A stretch of 6,242 bases of DNA from an uncultured Collinsella sp. (GCA_902495985.1 CABUZF010000073.1:1-6242), one strand, 5' to 3'; counted from the stretch's first letter, positions 1-5,231 are shown. The notes: generated from the sequence alone by a model not told the origin. Numbers and translations: made by a program.

Positions 1-25
1 CGCTGGGCTTTAGGTCGAAACCGAT

Positions 26-30
26 AGGAG
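26..30 (+). promoter_or_regulatory. Ribosome binding site of yebC
   Basis: AGGAG lies 6 nt before the ATG at 37. It supports the start that begins with the canonical YebC N-terminus MSGHSKW. The promoter of yebC is outside the window. Confidence 0.85.
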
Positions 31-36
31 ACACGT

Positions 37-843
37 ATGTCCGGACACTCTAAGTGGGCCACAACCAAGCATCGTAAGGGCGCGCAGGACGCCAAGCGTT
101 CCGCCCTCTTCTCCAAGCTGAGCCGCAACATCACCGTTGCTGCCCGTCTCGGCGGCGACCCGCTGCCCGAGAACAACGCCAGCCTCGCTGCTGCTGTTGC
201 CAAGGCCAAGGCTCAGTCCATGCCTAAGGACAAGATCAAGTCCGCTATCGACAAGGCTTTTGGTTCGGGTGCTGACGCCGCCGTCTACGAGAACATCGTG
301 TACGAGGGCTACGGTCCCGCCGGTGTCGCCGTCTACGTCGACTGCCTGACCGACAACCGCAACCGTACCGCCGCTGATGTCCGTTCCGCCTTCTCCCACG
401 CTGGTGGCAACCTGGGCACCTCCGGCTCCGTCGCCTTCCAGTTTGAGCGTAAGGGCCAGATCGTCGTCGCCAAGGAGATCCTGGACGAGAACGCCAAGAA
501 GGAGACCATGATCGCCAACGGTGCTGCTGGTGACGAGGATGAGTTCATGATGGCCATCGCCGAGGCCGGTGGCGAGGACTACGAGGACGCCGGCGAGGAG
601 TGGATCGTCTGGACTACTGCCAACGAGGTTATGGCTGTCTCCAAGGCGCTCGAGGAGCAGGGCGTCCAGGTCAAGGGTTCCGAGACCACCATGGTCCCGA
701 CCACCCCGACCGAGGTCTCCGGCGCCGACGCCAAGAAGGTTCAGCGCCTCATCGACCGTCTTGAGGAGCTCGACGACGTCCAGGATGTTTACAGCACCAT
801 GGACATGACCGACGAGGTCATCGCTGCCCTCGAGGAGGAGTAG
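37..843 (+). CDS. yebC: YebC/PmpR/TACO1-family protein
   Basis: This 268-residue cytoplasmic protein belongs to the YebC family. It was long annotated as a DNA-binding regulator (PmpR in Pseudomonas), but TACO1 in mitochondria and recent bacterial work point to a ribosome-associated role that helps translation through difficult, proline-rich stretches. Seen directly: the family N-terminus MSGHSKW with a KHRKGAQDAKR basic helix (residues 1-32), the signature EGYGPAGVAVYVDCLTDNRN (90-109), then HAGGNLGTSGSVAFQFERKG (121-140), and the C-terminal LEELDDVQDVYS segment (242-253). Usual length is about 240-250 residues. The excess is mostly an insertion around residues 145-166, between the FERKG strand and the DEDEF helix, plus a short acidic C-terminus. 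The ATG start has a good RBS. It is probably monocistronic or the last gene of its unit, because a hairpin terminator follows 69 nt after the stop. Family assignment is firm; the molecular role in this organism is inferred. Confidence 0.97.
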   Translation: MSGHSKWATTKHRKGAQDAKRSALFSKLSRNITVAARLGGDPLPENNASLAAAVAKAKAQSMPKDKIKSAIDKAFGSGADAAVYENIVYEGYGPAGVAVYVDCLTDNRNRTAADVRSAFSHAGGNLGTSGSVAFQFERKGQIVVAKEILDENAKKETMIANGAAGDEDEFMMAIAEAGGEDYEDAGEEWIVWTTANEVMAVSKALEEQGVQVKGSETTMVPTTPTEVSGADAKKVQRLIDRLEELDDVQDVYSTMDMTDEVIAALEEE

Positions 844-848
844 CGCCC

Positions 849-866
849 GCACGGGTTAAGCCGTGC
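849..866 (+). other. Small hairpin just after the yebC stop
   Basis: GCACGG (849-854) and CCGTGC (861-866) form a perfect 6-bp stem with a 6-nt loop, starting 5 nt after the stop codon. No T-run follows (ATATCT), so it is not a convincing terminator alone. It may shield the mRNA 3' end ahead of the stronger hairpin at 913. Confidence 0.4.
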
Positions 867-912
867 ATATCTGGGCATAATGAAGCGAGCATGCAAGCCT
901 CGTGGAATAGAT

Positions 913-954
913 GAGCCGGATCCGCGTGCGTAGAGCACCGGACCCGGCTCTTTT
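913..954 (+). terminator. Rho-independent terminator of yebC
   Basis: The left arm (913-929) pairs with the right arm (935-950) over 15 pairs, with one A/C mismatch (920/943), one bulged C (925) and a 5-nt loop. TTTT follows at 951-954, then ATAAT. The U-run is short but the stem is long and GC-rich. It separates yebC from the amaP operon. Confidence 0.8.
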
Positions 955-959
955 ATAAT
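954..959 (+). promoter_or_regulatory. Candidate -10 box for the amaP operon
   Basis: A perfect TATAAT begins on the last T of the yebC terminator, 50 nt before the amaP start codon. This is a sensible distance for a promoter with a leader of about 45 nt. No recognisable TTGACA-like box sits 16-18 nt upstream, because that region is the terminator's right arm. The call rests on the -10 match and position alone. Confidence 0.4.
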
Positions 960-996
960 GATGCGAACCGTTTTGCATTTCGAGAGCCGAGATTTG

Positions 997-1003
997 AAGG
1001 GAG
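997..1003 (+). promoter_or_regulatory. Ribosome binding site of amaP
   Basis: AAGGGAG, 6 nt before a GTG codon, decides the start of amaP at 1010. No in-frame ATG is better placed. Confidence 0.75.
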
Positions 1004-1009
1004 CGCCAC

Positions 1010-1555
1010 GTGCGCGTACTCAAACGAGCCCTAGCGATTGTGTATCTTGCCGCCGCCATCGTGGCGCTGGGTACGCTTGTCTGCCAGTTTTGGGGGCCGT
1101 ATACGTATCGCTTTATGCTGCTGATGCGCGACCCCATGCCGCGCATTGTCGTGACGGCATGCGGCGGAGTTGTGGCGATCGGCGTGCTGGTAAGCTTCTT
1201 CCGCCTGATGTTTGCTCGTCGCGAGCCGTCCTGTGTGCATCCGGCGGGGGAGCGCAATATCGAGGTCACGCTCGCGGCGCTTTCTTCGTGTGCCAGGGCT
1301 GCTGCCGAGCGCGACGACCGCGTGATGGTCGAGCATGTCGAGGCCCGCGTCCAAGGCCCCGACGATTCGCACGTCCGATTTAAGGTCGAGGCTATCGCGC
1401 TTGACGATAAGGACGTGGCATCTCTGGCTACTGCGATGCAGCAGCGCATCGAGGAAGCTTGCGACACCATGCTCGGCACGCCGGGTACGACCACGCGCGT
1501 CCGTTTTTTGCCGTCCAAGACTACCGTCCAGACCGTGGAGGTTTCCGGTGAGTGA
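1010..1555 (+). CDS. amaP: Alkaline shock response membrane anchor protein AmaP
   Basis: AmaP is a two-helix membrane protein that, in Staphylococcus aureus, tethers the abundant cytoplasmic protein Asp23 to the membrane; loss of the complex induces cell-wall stress genes. This copy has 181 residues. It shows two hydrophobic segments (about 6-27 and 45-66) separated by a short loop, then a soluble C-terminal domain (about 82-178) with the alternating strand-helix-strand pattern of an Asp23-like fold: NIEVTLAAL at the start, VRFKVEAIAL in the middle, and TRVRFLPS near the end. Length fits the family. It starts with GTG after a good RBS, and its last 8 bases overlap the next gene, implying translational coupling. 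It lies two genes upstream of an Asp23 homologue, which strongly supports the call. Sequence conservation outside the hydrophobic and core positions is modest, so the name depends partly on context. Confidence 0.85.
   Translation: MRVLKRALAIVYLAAAIVALGTLVCQFWGPYTYRFMLLMRDPMPRIVVTACGGVVAIGVLVSFFRLMFARREPSCVHPAGERNIEVTLAALSSCARAAAERDDRVMVEHVEARVQGPDDSHVRFKVEAIALDDKDVASLATAMQQRIEEACDTMLGTPGTTTRVRFLPSKTTVQTVEVSGE
1537..1541 (+). promoter_or_regulatory. RBS of the DUF2273 gene, inside amaP
   Basis: GGAGG ends 6 nt before the GTG at 1548 and lies within the last codons of amaP. It fixes the start at 1548 rather than at an ATG far upstream (1335), which would give a 71-residue extension read from amaP in another frame. 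Confidence 0.75.
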
Positions 1556-1925
1556 TACCAATCAAGATAAGACCGCTCGTACGCCGCGCCTGACGATTGA
1601 CCAGAGCGCCACACCGGCGAGCGAACCTGTTGATTCCAAAGCAGAGGCAACCGAGTTACAAGACGCGGCAGCCGCGGATTTTGACGAGGCTATGGGTCTC
1701 ATCAAGGGTACGGGCGCTGCCATCTGGAGCTATGCTGTGCGTCATCCCAACACCACGCTCGGTGCCGTCGCTGGCTTTATCCTCGCCGTGTTGGTGCTCA
1801 CGTTGGGCCTGTGGGACACGCTCGTCATTGCATTCTTCGTGCTGATCGGCGCCGTAATTGGTCAGATCCGCGACGGCGAGAACGGGATCGTCAACTTCTT
1901 CGGCCGTCTGTTTAGCGGCCGCTAA
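1548..1925 (+). CDS. DUF2273-family small membrane protein with hydrophilic N-terminal extension
   Basis: Started at the GTG at 1548 (MSDTNQDKT...), this is a 125-residue protein. The C-terminal half (about 66-125) matches the DUF2273 pattern: two closely spaced membrane helices (71-87 and 89-106, separated by GLWD), then the cytoplasmic end QIRDGENGIVNFFGRLFSGR. DUF2273 proteins are small companions of AmaP and Asp23 in many Gram-positives; their biochemical role is not known. The family is usually about 60-80 residues. Here residues 1-65 form an extra polar, probably disordered stretch rich in Ala, Thr, Asp and Glu, ending in a possible amphipathic segment (FDEAMGLIKGTGAAIW). The gene overlaps amaP by 8 bp and precedes asp23 by 44 bp, so the three are almost certainly one operon. 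Confidence 0.83.
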   Translation: MSDTNQDKTARTPRLTIDQSATPASEPVDSKAEATELQDAAAADFDEAMGLIKGTGAAIWSYAVRHPNTTLGAVAGFILAVLVLTLGLWDTLVIAFFVLIGAVIGQIRDGENGIVNFFGRLFSGR

Positions 1926-1957
1926 TATGTATTCGACTGTCGCATCCGCGGCAGGCA

Positions 1958-1966
1958 TAAGGAGGA
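1958..1966 (+). promoter_or_regulatory. Very strong RBS of asp23
   Basis: TAAGGAGGA is an uninterrupted match to the anti-Shine-Dalgarno sequence, placed just before the ATG at 1970. It is the strongest RBS in the window, in keeping with Asp23 being a highly abundant protein where studied. Confidence 0.85.
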
Positions 1967-1969
1967 ACC

Positions 1970-2485
1970 ATGGCTTTTAATACGAAGGTCGATGTAGCCG
2001 ATACCGAGCTCGAGGCAGACGAGACCGTCACCGCCGAGGCCGAGGACGTAACGCTCGAGGATGAGGCGCTCGTCGAGGCCGAGTCCGATGTGGATGAGGA
2101 TGACGAGGAAGCGGACGAGTCCGAGGACTCGCTGACCTATTCCAACGGTGTGATCGAAAAGATCGTTGCCATGGCCACCCGCGAAGTTCCGCACGTTCTG
2201 GGCATGAAGGGTAACCTCATGCACTTTGTGCAGGAGCAGTTTGGTGCCGAGAATCTGACCAAGGGCGTGACGGTCGAGGTCACCGATGACAACCGCGTGG
2301 TCGTCAACATTTCCGTCATTATCGAGTACGGCGCCTATGCGCCCGCGATCTTCGACGATGTCAAGGCACGTGTCACCGAGCGCCTTGCCGCGATGACCGG
2401 CCTTGAGGTGGCGGGCGTCAACCTGCGTATCGAGGACGTCATCACCCCCGAGGAGTACGAGCACCGCACCAGCCAGCACGAATAA
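1970..2485 (+). CDS. asp23: Asp23/Gls24-family envelope stress protein
   Basis: Asp23-family proteins are abundant cytoplasmic proteins that assemble at the membrane through AmaP and are linked to alkaline and cell-wall stress. This 171-residue copy carries the Asp23 domain at about 56-157: YSNGVIEKIVAMATREVPHVLGM (57-79), LTKGVTVEV (96-104), VVVNISVIIEYGAYAPAIFDDV (110-131), and MTGLEVAGVNLRIEDV (142-157). Residues 8-53 are strikingly acidic, with 25 Asp or Glu in 46 residues and no Lys or Arg between positions 6 and 64. This region has no place in the usual domain. The gene ends the amaP operon and is followed by a strong terminator 55 nt downstream. Family call is secure; the symbol is used in the family sense. 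Confidence 0.93.
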   Translation: MAFNTKVDVADTELEADETVTAEAEDVTLEDEALVEAESDVDEDDEEADESEDSLTYSNGVIEKIVAMATREVPHVLGMKGNLMHFVQEQFGAENLTKGVTVEVTDDNRVVVNISVIIEYGAYAPAIFDDVKARVTERLAAMTGLEVAGVNLRIEDVITPEEYEHRTSQHE

Positions 2486-2489
2486 CTTT

Positions 2490-2528
2490 CCAAAAAGGGA
2501 CAGGTTTGTTTTGGCAGGTTTTATCTGC
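2490..2528 (+). repeat. Possible dispersed-repeat remnant after asp23
   Basis: The stretch beginning CCAAAAAGGGACAGG, then T/G-rich, then the small hairpin GCAG...CTGC (about 2514-2528), is unlike the neighbouring coding or terminator sequence. Its AGGGACAGG core resembles GGGGACGGGG at 5192-5201 in the next convergent intergenic region. Similar GGGAC-type intergenic pieces are seen as REP-like elements in other bacteria. The assignment is tentative and needs a genome-wide search. Confidence 0.3.
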
Positions 2529-2540
2529 GAAAACGTTAAA

Positions 2541-2580
2541 CGGCCGACCGCGCAAGCAAAAGCGTGGCCGGCCGTTATTT
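2541..2580 (+). terminator. Rho-independent terminator of the amaP-asp23 operon
   Basis: CGGCCGACCGCGC (2541-2553) pairs with GCGTGGCCGGCCG (2562-2574) over 13 positions, with one A/C mismatch and one G/T wobble, around an 8-nt A-rich loop. It is preceded by AA and followed by TTATTT. It lies 55 nt after the asp23 stop. Confidence 0.87.
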
Positions 2581-2604
2581 GTATGCCCCCCGATGTAGGC
2601 ATAC
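2581..2604 (+). other. Inverted repeat between terminator and yitT promoter
   Basis: GTATGCC (2581-2587) is exactly mirrored by GGCATAC (2598-2604) across a 10-nt C-rich gap. There is no T-run after it. Its position about 20 nt upstream of the candidate -35 box at 2623 would suit an operator, but it could equally be part of the terminator region. Confidence 0.35.
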
Positions 2605-2622
2605 CGCTCGTCTAACTAGGGG

Positions 2623-2650
2623 TTGCAATCGTCGCGTTCCGCGTTACCCT
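2623..2650 (+). promoter_or_regulatory. Candidate promoter of the YitT-family gene
   Basis: TTGCAA (2623-2628), a 16-nt spacer, and TACCCT (2645-2650) make a weak sigma-70-type promoter about 45 nt before the start codon. The terminator just upstream means the gene needs its own promoter, which supports the location. The -10 match is poor. Confidence 0.4.
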
Positions 2651-2693
2651 AATGGGCGCATTGTTTCCAAATTGTTAACGAGGGGTTGCCGTA

Positions 2694-3716
2694 ATGGCTG
2701 ACGAGCACGAAACAGAAAGCAAGGCATGGGCGATTGAGGCCGCCGCGGCAGAGGCGGCATCGCGTGCTGCCGAGGAGATGCATCGTCCTCCCGTGGTGCC
2801 GATGGAGCGCGTGGTTGATCGCACCGATATCGAGCGCGGCGAGCGTGCCGGCCAAAAGCGCAGCCAAGAGCCGGGCTTCCCGCGCTTTTTTGCCGAGCTC
2901 AATCTGGGCCTGATTCTTACGGCCTTTGCCATCGTTGCGTTTAAAACCCCTAATCACTTTGCTTTTGGCGGTACCTCGGGCGTGTCGGTCATTCTGTCCA
3001 CGCTGTTCCCGACTCTGCCCGTCGGCGTCTTTATGTGGATTATCAACGCGGTTCTCGTCGTTTTGGGCTTTATCTTTTTGGAGCGCAAGGCAATCCTGTG
3101 GAGCGTCTTCGCCTCGTTTGCGCTTTCGGCCTACGTCTCGCTGTTTGAGCTCTTCATTCCGACCGATGTCTCTCTGACGGGCGATATGTGGCTCGACCTG
3201 TGCTTTGCCGTGATTCTGCCGGCGCTCGGCAGCGCCATCGTCTTTGATATTGGCGCCTCGACGGGTGGCACGGACATTCTTGCCATGATCCTCAAGCGCC
3301 GCACCACGCTCGAGATTGGCCGCGCCCTGCTGCTGGTCGATATCGGCATCGTGGCCATCGCGGCCTTCTTGTACGGCCCGCGCGTCGGCCTGTATTGCGT
3401 GCTCGGCCTGTTTGCCAAGACGCTTGTGGTCGACAAAGCCATTGAGAGCATTCACCTGCGCAAAGTCTGCACGGTCATTTGTTCCGAGCCCCTTAAGGTC
3501 GAGGAGTTTATCGTCAAGCATCTCAACCGCACGGCGACCATCAGCCGCGGCTACGGTGCCTTCTCGGGCAAGTGCGTGACGGTAATCATGAGCGTGCTGA
3601 GCCGTCGCGAGGCCGTGCAACTGCGCCGCTATGCGCGCGAAGTCGATCCAGGTGCCTTTATCACGATCGTCGACAGCTCCGAGATCGTCGGCAAGGGCTT
3701 CCGCGGAACGAACTAG
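2694..3716 (+). CDS. YitT-family integral membrane protein with C-terminal DUF2179 domain
   Basis: This is a 340-residue protein of the YitT family, widespread in Gram-positives, whose transported substrate or role is not established. Family marks seen: FGGTSGVSVILSTLF (91-105, after the first helix), the signature STGGTDILAMIL (189-200), and a soluble C-terminal DUF2179 domain (about 258-338) with TISRGYGAFSGK (282-293), SRREAVQLRRYAREVDPGAF (303-322) and the ending EIVGKGF. Hydrophobic segments fall near 69-85, 108-128, 133-154, 167-187, 209-227 and 231-246. Residues 1-65 are a hydrophilic Ala/Glu/Arg-rich N-terminal extension not usual in the family, probably helical and cytoplasmic. The ATG has GAGGGG 8 nt upstream. 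Several YitT paralogues usually occur per genome, so no gene symbol is given. No clear terminator follows, so some read-through into the next gene is possible. Confidence 0.92.
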   Translation: MADEHETESKAWAIEAAAAEAASRAAEEMHRPPVVPMERVVDRTDIERGERAGQKRSQEPGFPRFFAELNLGLILTAFAIVAFKTPNHFAFGGTSGVSVILSTLFPTLPVGVFMWIINAVLVVLGFIFLERKAILWSVFASFALSAYVSLFELFIPTDVSLTGDMWLDLCFAVILPALGSAIVFDIGASTGGTDILAMILKRRTTLEIGRALLLVDIGIVAIAAFLYGPRVGLYCVLGLFAKTLVVDKAIESIHLRKVCTVICSEPLKVEEFIVKHLNRTATISRGYGAFSGKCVTVIMSVLSRREAVQLRRYAREVDPGAFITIVDSSEIVGKGFRGTN

Positions 3717-3774
3717 CACAGACGCATTCAACGAACTGCCTGCTGGCGCCGTGTACCTTGCAAATCGGTCATCT

Positions 3775-3811
3775 TTGAGTATTTGACCCCACATTGGGCA
3801 ATAATGATGCT
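3775..3811 (+). promoter_or_regulatory. Tentative promoter region of the zinc-ribbon gene
   Basis: Two -35-like hexamers, TTGAGT (3775) and TTGACC (3783), precede the A/T-rich AATAAT (3800-3805) and GATGCT (3806-3811). TTGACC to GATGCT has a 17-nt spacer; TTGAGT to AATAAT has 19. Neither pair is strong. GGTCA (3767-3771) and TGACC (3784-3788) form a short inverted repeat over this region, a possible operator. The resulting leader would be about 50 nt. Confidence 0.33.
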
Positions 3812-3852
3812 AAAGACATCGTTTGCGATCCAAGTGATTCGTTCAAGATACG

Positions 3853-3858
3853 AAGGGA
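3853..3858 (+). promoter_or_regulatory. RBS that sets the zinc-ribbon protein start
   Basis: AAGGGA stands 7 nt before the ATG at 3866. It favours this start, giving MFCSQCG, over an in-frame TTG at 3794 that lacks an RBS and lies in the presumed promoter. Confidence 0.75.
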
Positions 3859-3865
3859 TGATTTT

Positions 3866-5173
3866 ATGTTCTGCTCGCAGTGTGGCGCCCCCATGGGCGA
3901 TAACGACAAGTTCTGCGGCGTGTGTGGTGCTCCTAATGCCGGTGCCGCTGGCCCCGCTCCCGAGGGACAGCCCCAGCCCCAGCAGTTTGTTCCGCAACCG
4001 CCCGTGGCGAATGCGCCAAAGGGCTGTGTGGCTCAGGCGTTCCAAGATATGACCAAGACTCCGGGCGTGCTTCAGCGTGTATGTCAAATCGCGTTTTTGC
4101 CGGCGCTGATTTGCGTTGTGTCGGTGCTCGTGTTGTTTATTCCCGTTATTGGCGGCATTGCGGCTGCCATCGGCTTTTTGGCAGCTTGCATTGCGAGCGT
4201 GTGCGGTTCGGGCTTTGGCATCGAGTGGGGCCGTGATCTTTCGCTCAAGGTCGATGACGGCATGGACCGTCCACTCATGCGTTCCACGTCGTTTGGTCTC
4301 GGAGTCTTTTCGAGCGTTATTTCGGTCGTGCTCGAGGTTATCGCTGCCATTCCCGTTATCGGTGTAGTGCTTTCGCTGGTGGAGGGCGTGGTAATTGGCG
4401 CCGCGGGCTCGTATTCTTATTACGGCTCTTATGCGCTCGAGGCTGCGCTGTTCGGTTCGCTCGGCCTGCTTGTCCTGGCGCTAATTGCCTCGGCGATTCT
4501 GGGTGTCTTCTTTAAGATGTTCGCCGACATCGCCGTGATGCACTTTGCGGTGACCGGTCGCGTCGAGAGCGCGTTTTCGCTCGATAAGGTCTGGGCGGCG
4601 TTTAAGCACAACAAGACCAAGCTGTTCTGCGTTTCGTTCCTTCCCGAGTTTTTGACGGGCCTGGTCGCCAACGTTGTCACATGGATCTTGACGGTCGTCT
4701 TTGGCGCCATTGCCTCTGTCGGTATGTATAGCTACTACTATCGTCCTACGGGTATTGAGGCAATTGTTACCGGCGGAGGCGTCACGCTCGCGCTGTTCTT
4801 GGTGCTGGTCGCTTTCGTCACCGTATTTCTTACGGTCTTTGGCAAGATGCTCAAGCACCGTGCCGTTGGCTATTGGGCCGCACGCTATGCAAGCGAGTGG
4901 GCCGATGAGGATAAGGACGACGTCCTGACTTTTGTGTTGCCTTTCGAGAAGAAGTCCGCTCCTTCGGGTTACAGCGCTCCGGATGCTTCGCCGGCGCCTG
5001 CACCCGCTCCCGCGACCGAGTCTGAGCCGGCGCCCGAGTCTGAACCGGCGCCCGAGCCTGAGACGGCATCTGCGCCCGAGCCTGCGCCTGCGCCCGAGCC
5101 TGATCCTGAGCCGGCGCCTGCACCTGAGTCGGCGTCCGAGCCAAGCTCCGACGAGGAGCCTCGGGACGAGTAG
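3866..5173 (+). CDS. Zinc-ribbon multi-pass membrane protein, DUF4013-like
   Basis: This is a 435-residue membrane protein of unknown function. In order it has: a zinc ribbon at the very N-terminus with C3-x2-C6 and C17-x2-C20; a Pro/Gln-rich linker (24-52); a membrane region (about 74-326) with hydrophobic stretches near 74-95, 97-118, 143-180, 192-216, 255-290 and 300-326; a short cytoplasmic-looking segment (327-363); and a Pro/Ala/Glu tail (364-435). The segment FADIAVMHFAVTGRVESAFSLDKVWAAFKHN (219-249) resembles the conserved helix pair of DUF4013 proteins, some of which also carry an N-terminal zinc ribbon; that family name is an inference from pattern. The tail has 22 prolines in 72 residues, none adjacent. 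The gene sits between a YitT gene with no clear terminator and a convergent M20D gene. No catalytic motif is visible, so it may be a structural or regulatory membrane protein. Confidence 0.85.
   Translation: MFCSQCGAPMGDNDKFCGVCGAPNAGAAGPAPEGQPQPQQFVPQPPVANAPKGCVAQAFQDMTKTPGVLQRVCQIAFLPALICVVSVLVLFIPVIGGIAAAIGFLAACIASVCGSGFGIEWGRDLSLKVDDGMDRPLMRSTSFGLGVFSSVISVVLEVIAAIPVIGVVLSLVEGVVIGAAGSYSYYGSYALEAALFGSLGLLVLALIASAILGVFFKMFADIAVMHFAVTGRVESAFSLDKVWAAFKHNKTKLFCVSFLPEFLTGLVANVVTWILTVVFGAIASVGMYSYYYRPTGIEAIVTGGGVTLALFLVLVAFVTVFLTVFGKMLKHRAVGYWAARYASEWADEDKDDVLTFVLPFEKKSAPSGYSAPDASPAPAPAPATESEPAPESEPAPEPETASAPEPAPAPEPDPEPAPAPESASEPSSDEEPRDE
5018..5053 (+). repeat. Tandem 18-bp repeat encoding ESEPAP twice
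   Basis: Two direct copies (5018-5035 and 5036-5053) differ by a single base and encode ESEPAP-ESEPAP within the tail of the zinc-ribbon protein. Degenerate EPAPAP-type units continue to about 5125. Such repeats may change copy number between strains by slippage. Confidence 0.8.
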
Positions 5174-5189
5174 CCATGCCGTCTGCCAT

Positions 5190-5217
5190 TTGGGGACGGG
5201 GTAGAAATGGTAGAAAT
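5190..5217. repeat. Short intergenic repeat with tandem GGTAGAAAT
   Basis: After the zinc-ribbon gene the sequence holds GGGGACGGGG (5192-5201), then GGTAGAAAT twice in exact tandem (5200-5208 and 5209-5217). It encodes no reasonable peptide and is unlike a terminator. It may be a remnant of a dispersed intergenic element related to the one near 2490. Confidence 0.4.
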
Positions 5218-5231
5218 AGCGCTTGAAGAAT

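Noticed and set aside
1..27. Possible C-terminus of an upstream gene ending in TAG at 25-27
   Set aside because: Only eight codons are visible in this frame and nothing can be recognised; it cannot be supported.
10..852. Long open frame on the - strand opposite yebC (280 codons)
   Set aside because: Its Gly/Leu/Val/Asp-rich composition is the antisense shadow of GC-rich codons in yebC, which has clear family motifs on the + strand.
876..954. Small RNA transcribed from CATAAT (876-881) and ending at the yebC terminator
   Set aside because: No -35 box at proper spacing and no conserved structure apart from the terminator; chance A/T-rich hexamer is more likely.
1335..1547. 71-residue N-terminal extension of the DUF2273 protein from an upstream ATG
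   Set aside because: It lies wholly inside amaP in another frame, has Arg/Ser/Leu-rich shadow composition and no RBS; the GTG at 1548 has GGAGG at proper spacing.
2649..3794. 381-codon - strand frame opposite the YitT gene
   Set aside because: Its composition is antisense shadow (rich in Ala, Arg, Asp, Gln, His) with no recognisable domain; the YitT signature lies on the + strand.
3794..3865. TTG start adding 24 residues to the zinc-ribbon protein
   Set aside because: No RBS, it overlaps the likely promoter, and the ATG at 3866 has an RBS and puts the zinc ribbon at the usual extreme N-terminus.
5018..5125. CRISPR-like or minisatellite array
   Set aside because: Repeats are short, degenerate, in frame and coding for a Pro/Glu tail; there are no spacers.
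4955..5170. Functional link between YebC (relief of proline stalling) and the proline-rich tail
   Set aside because: The tail has 22 prolines but none adjacent, so it lacks the polyproline runs that cause stalling, and the genes are separated by several transcription units.
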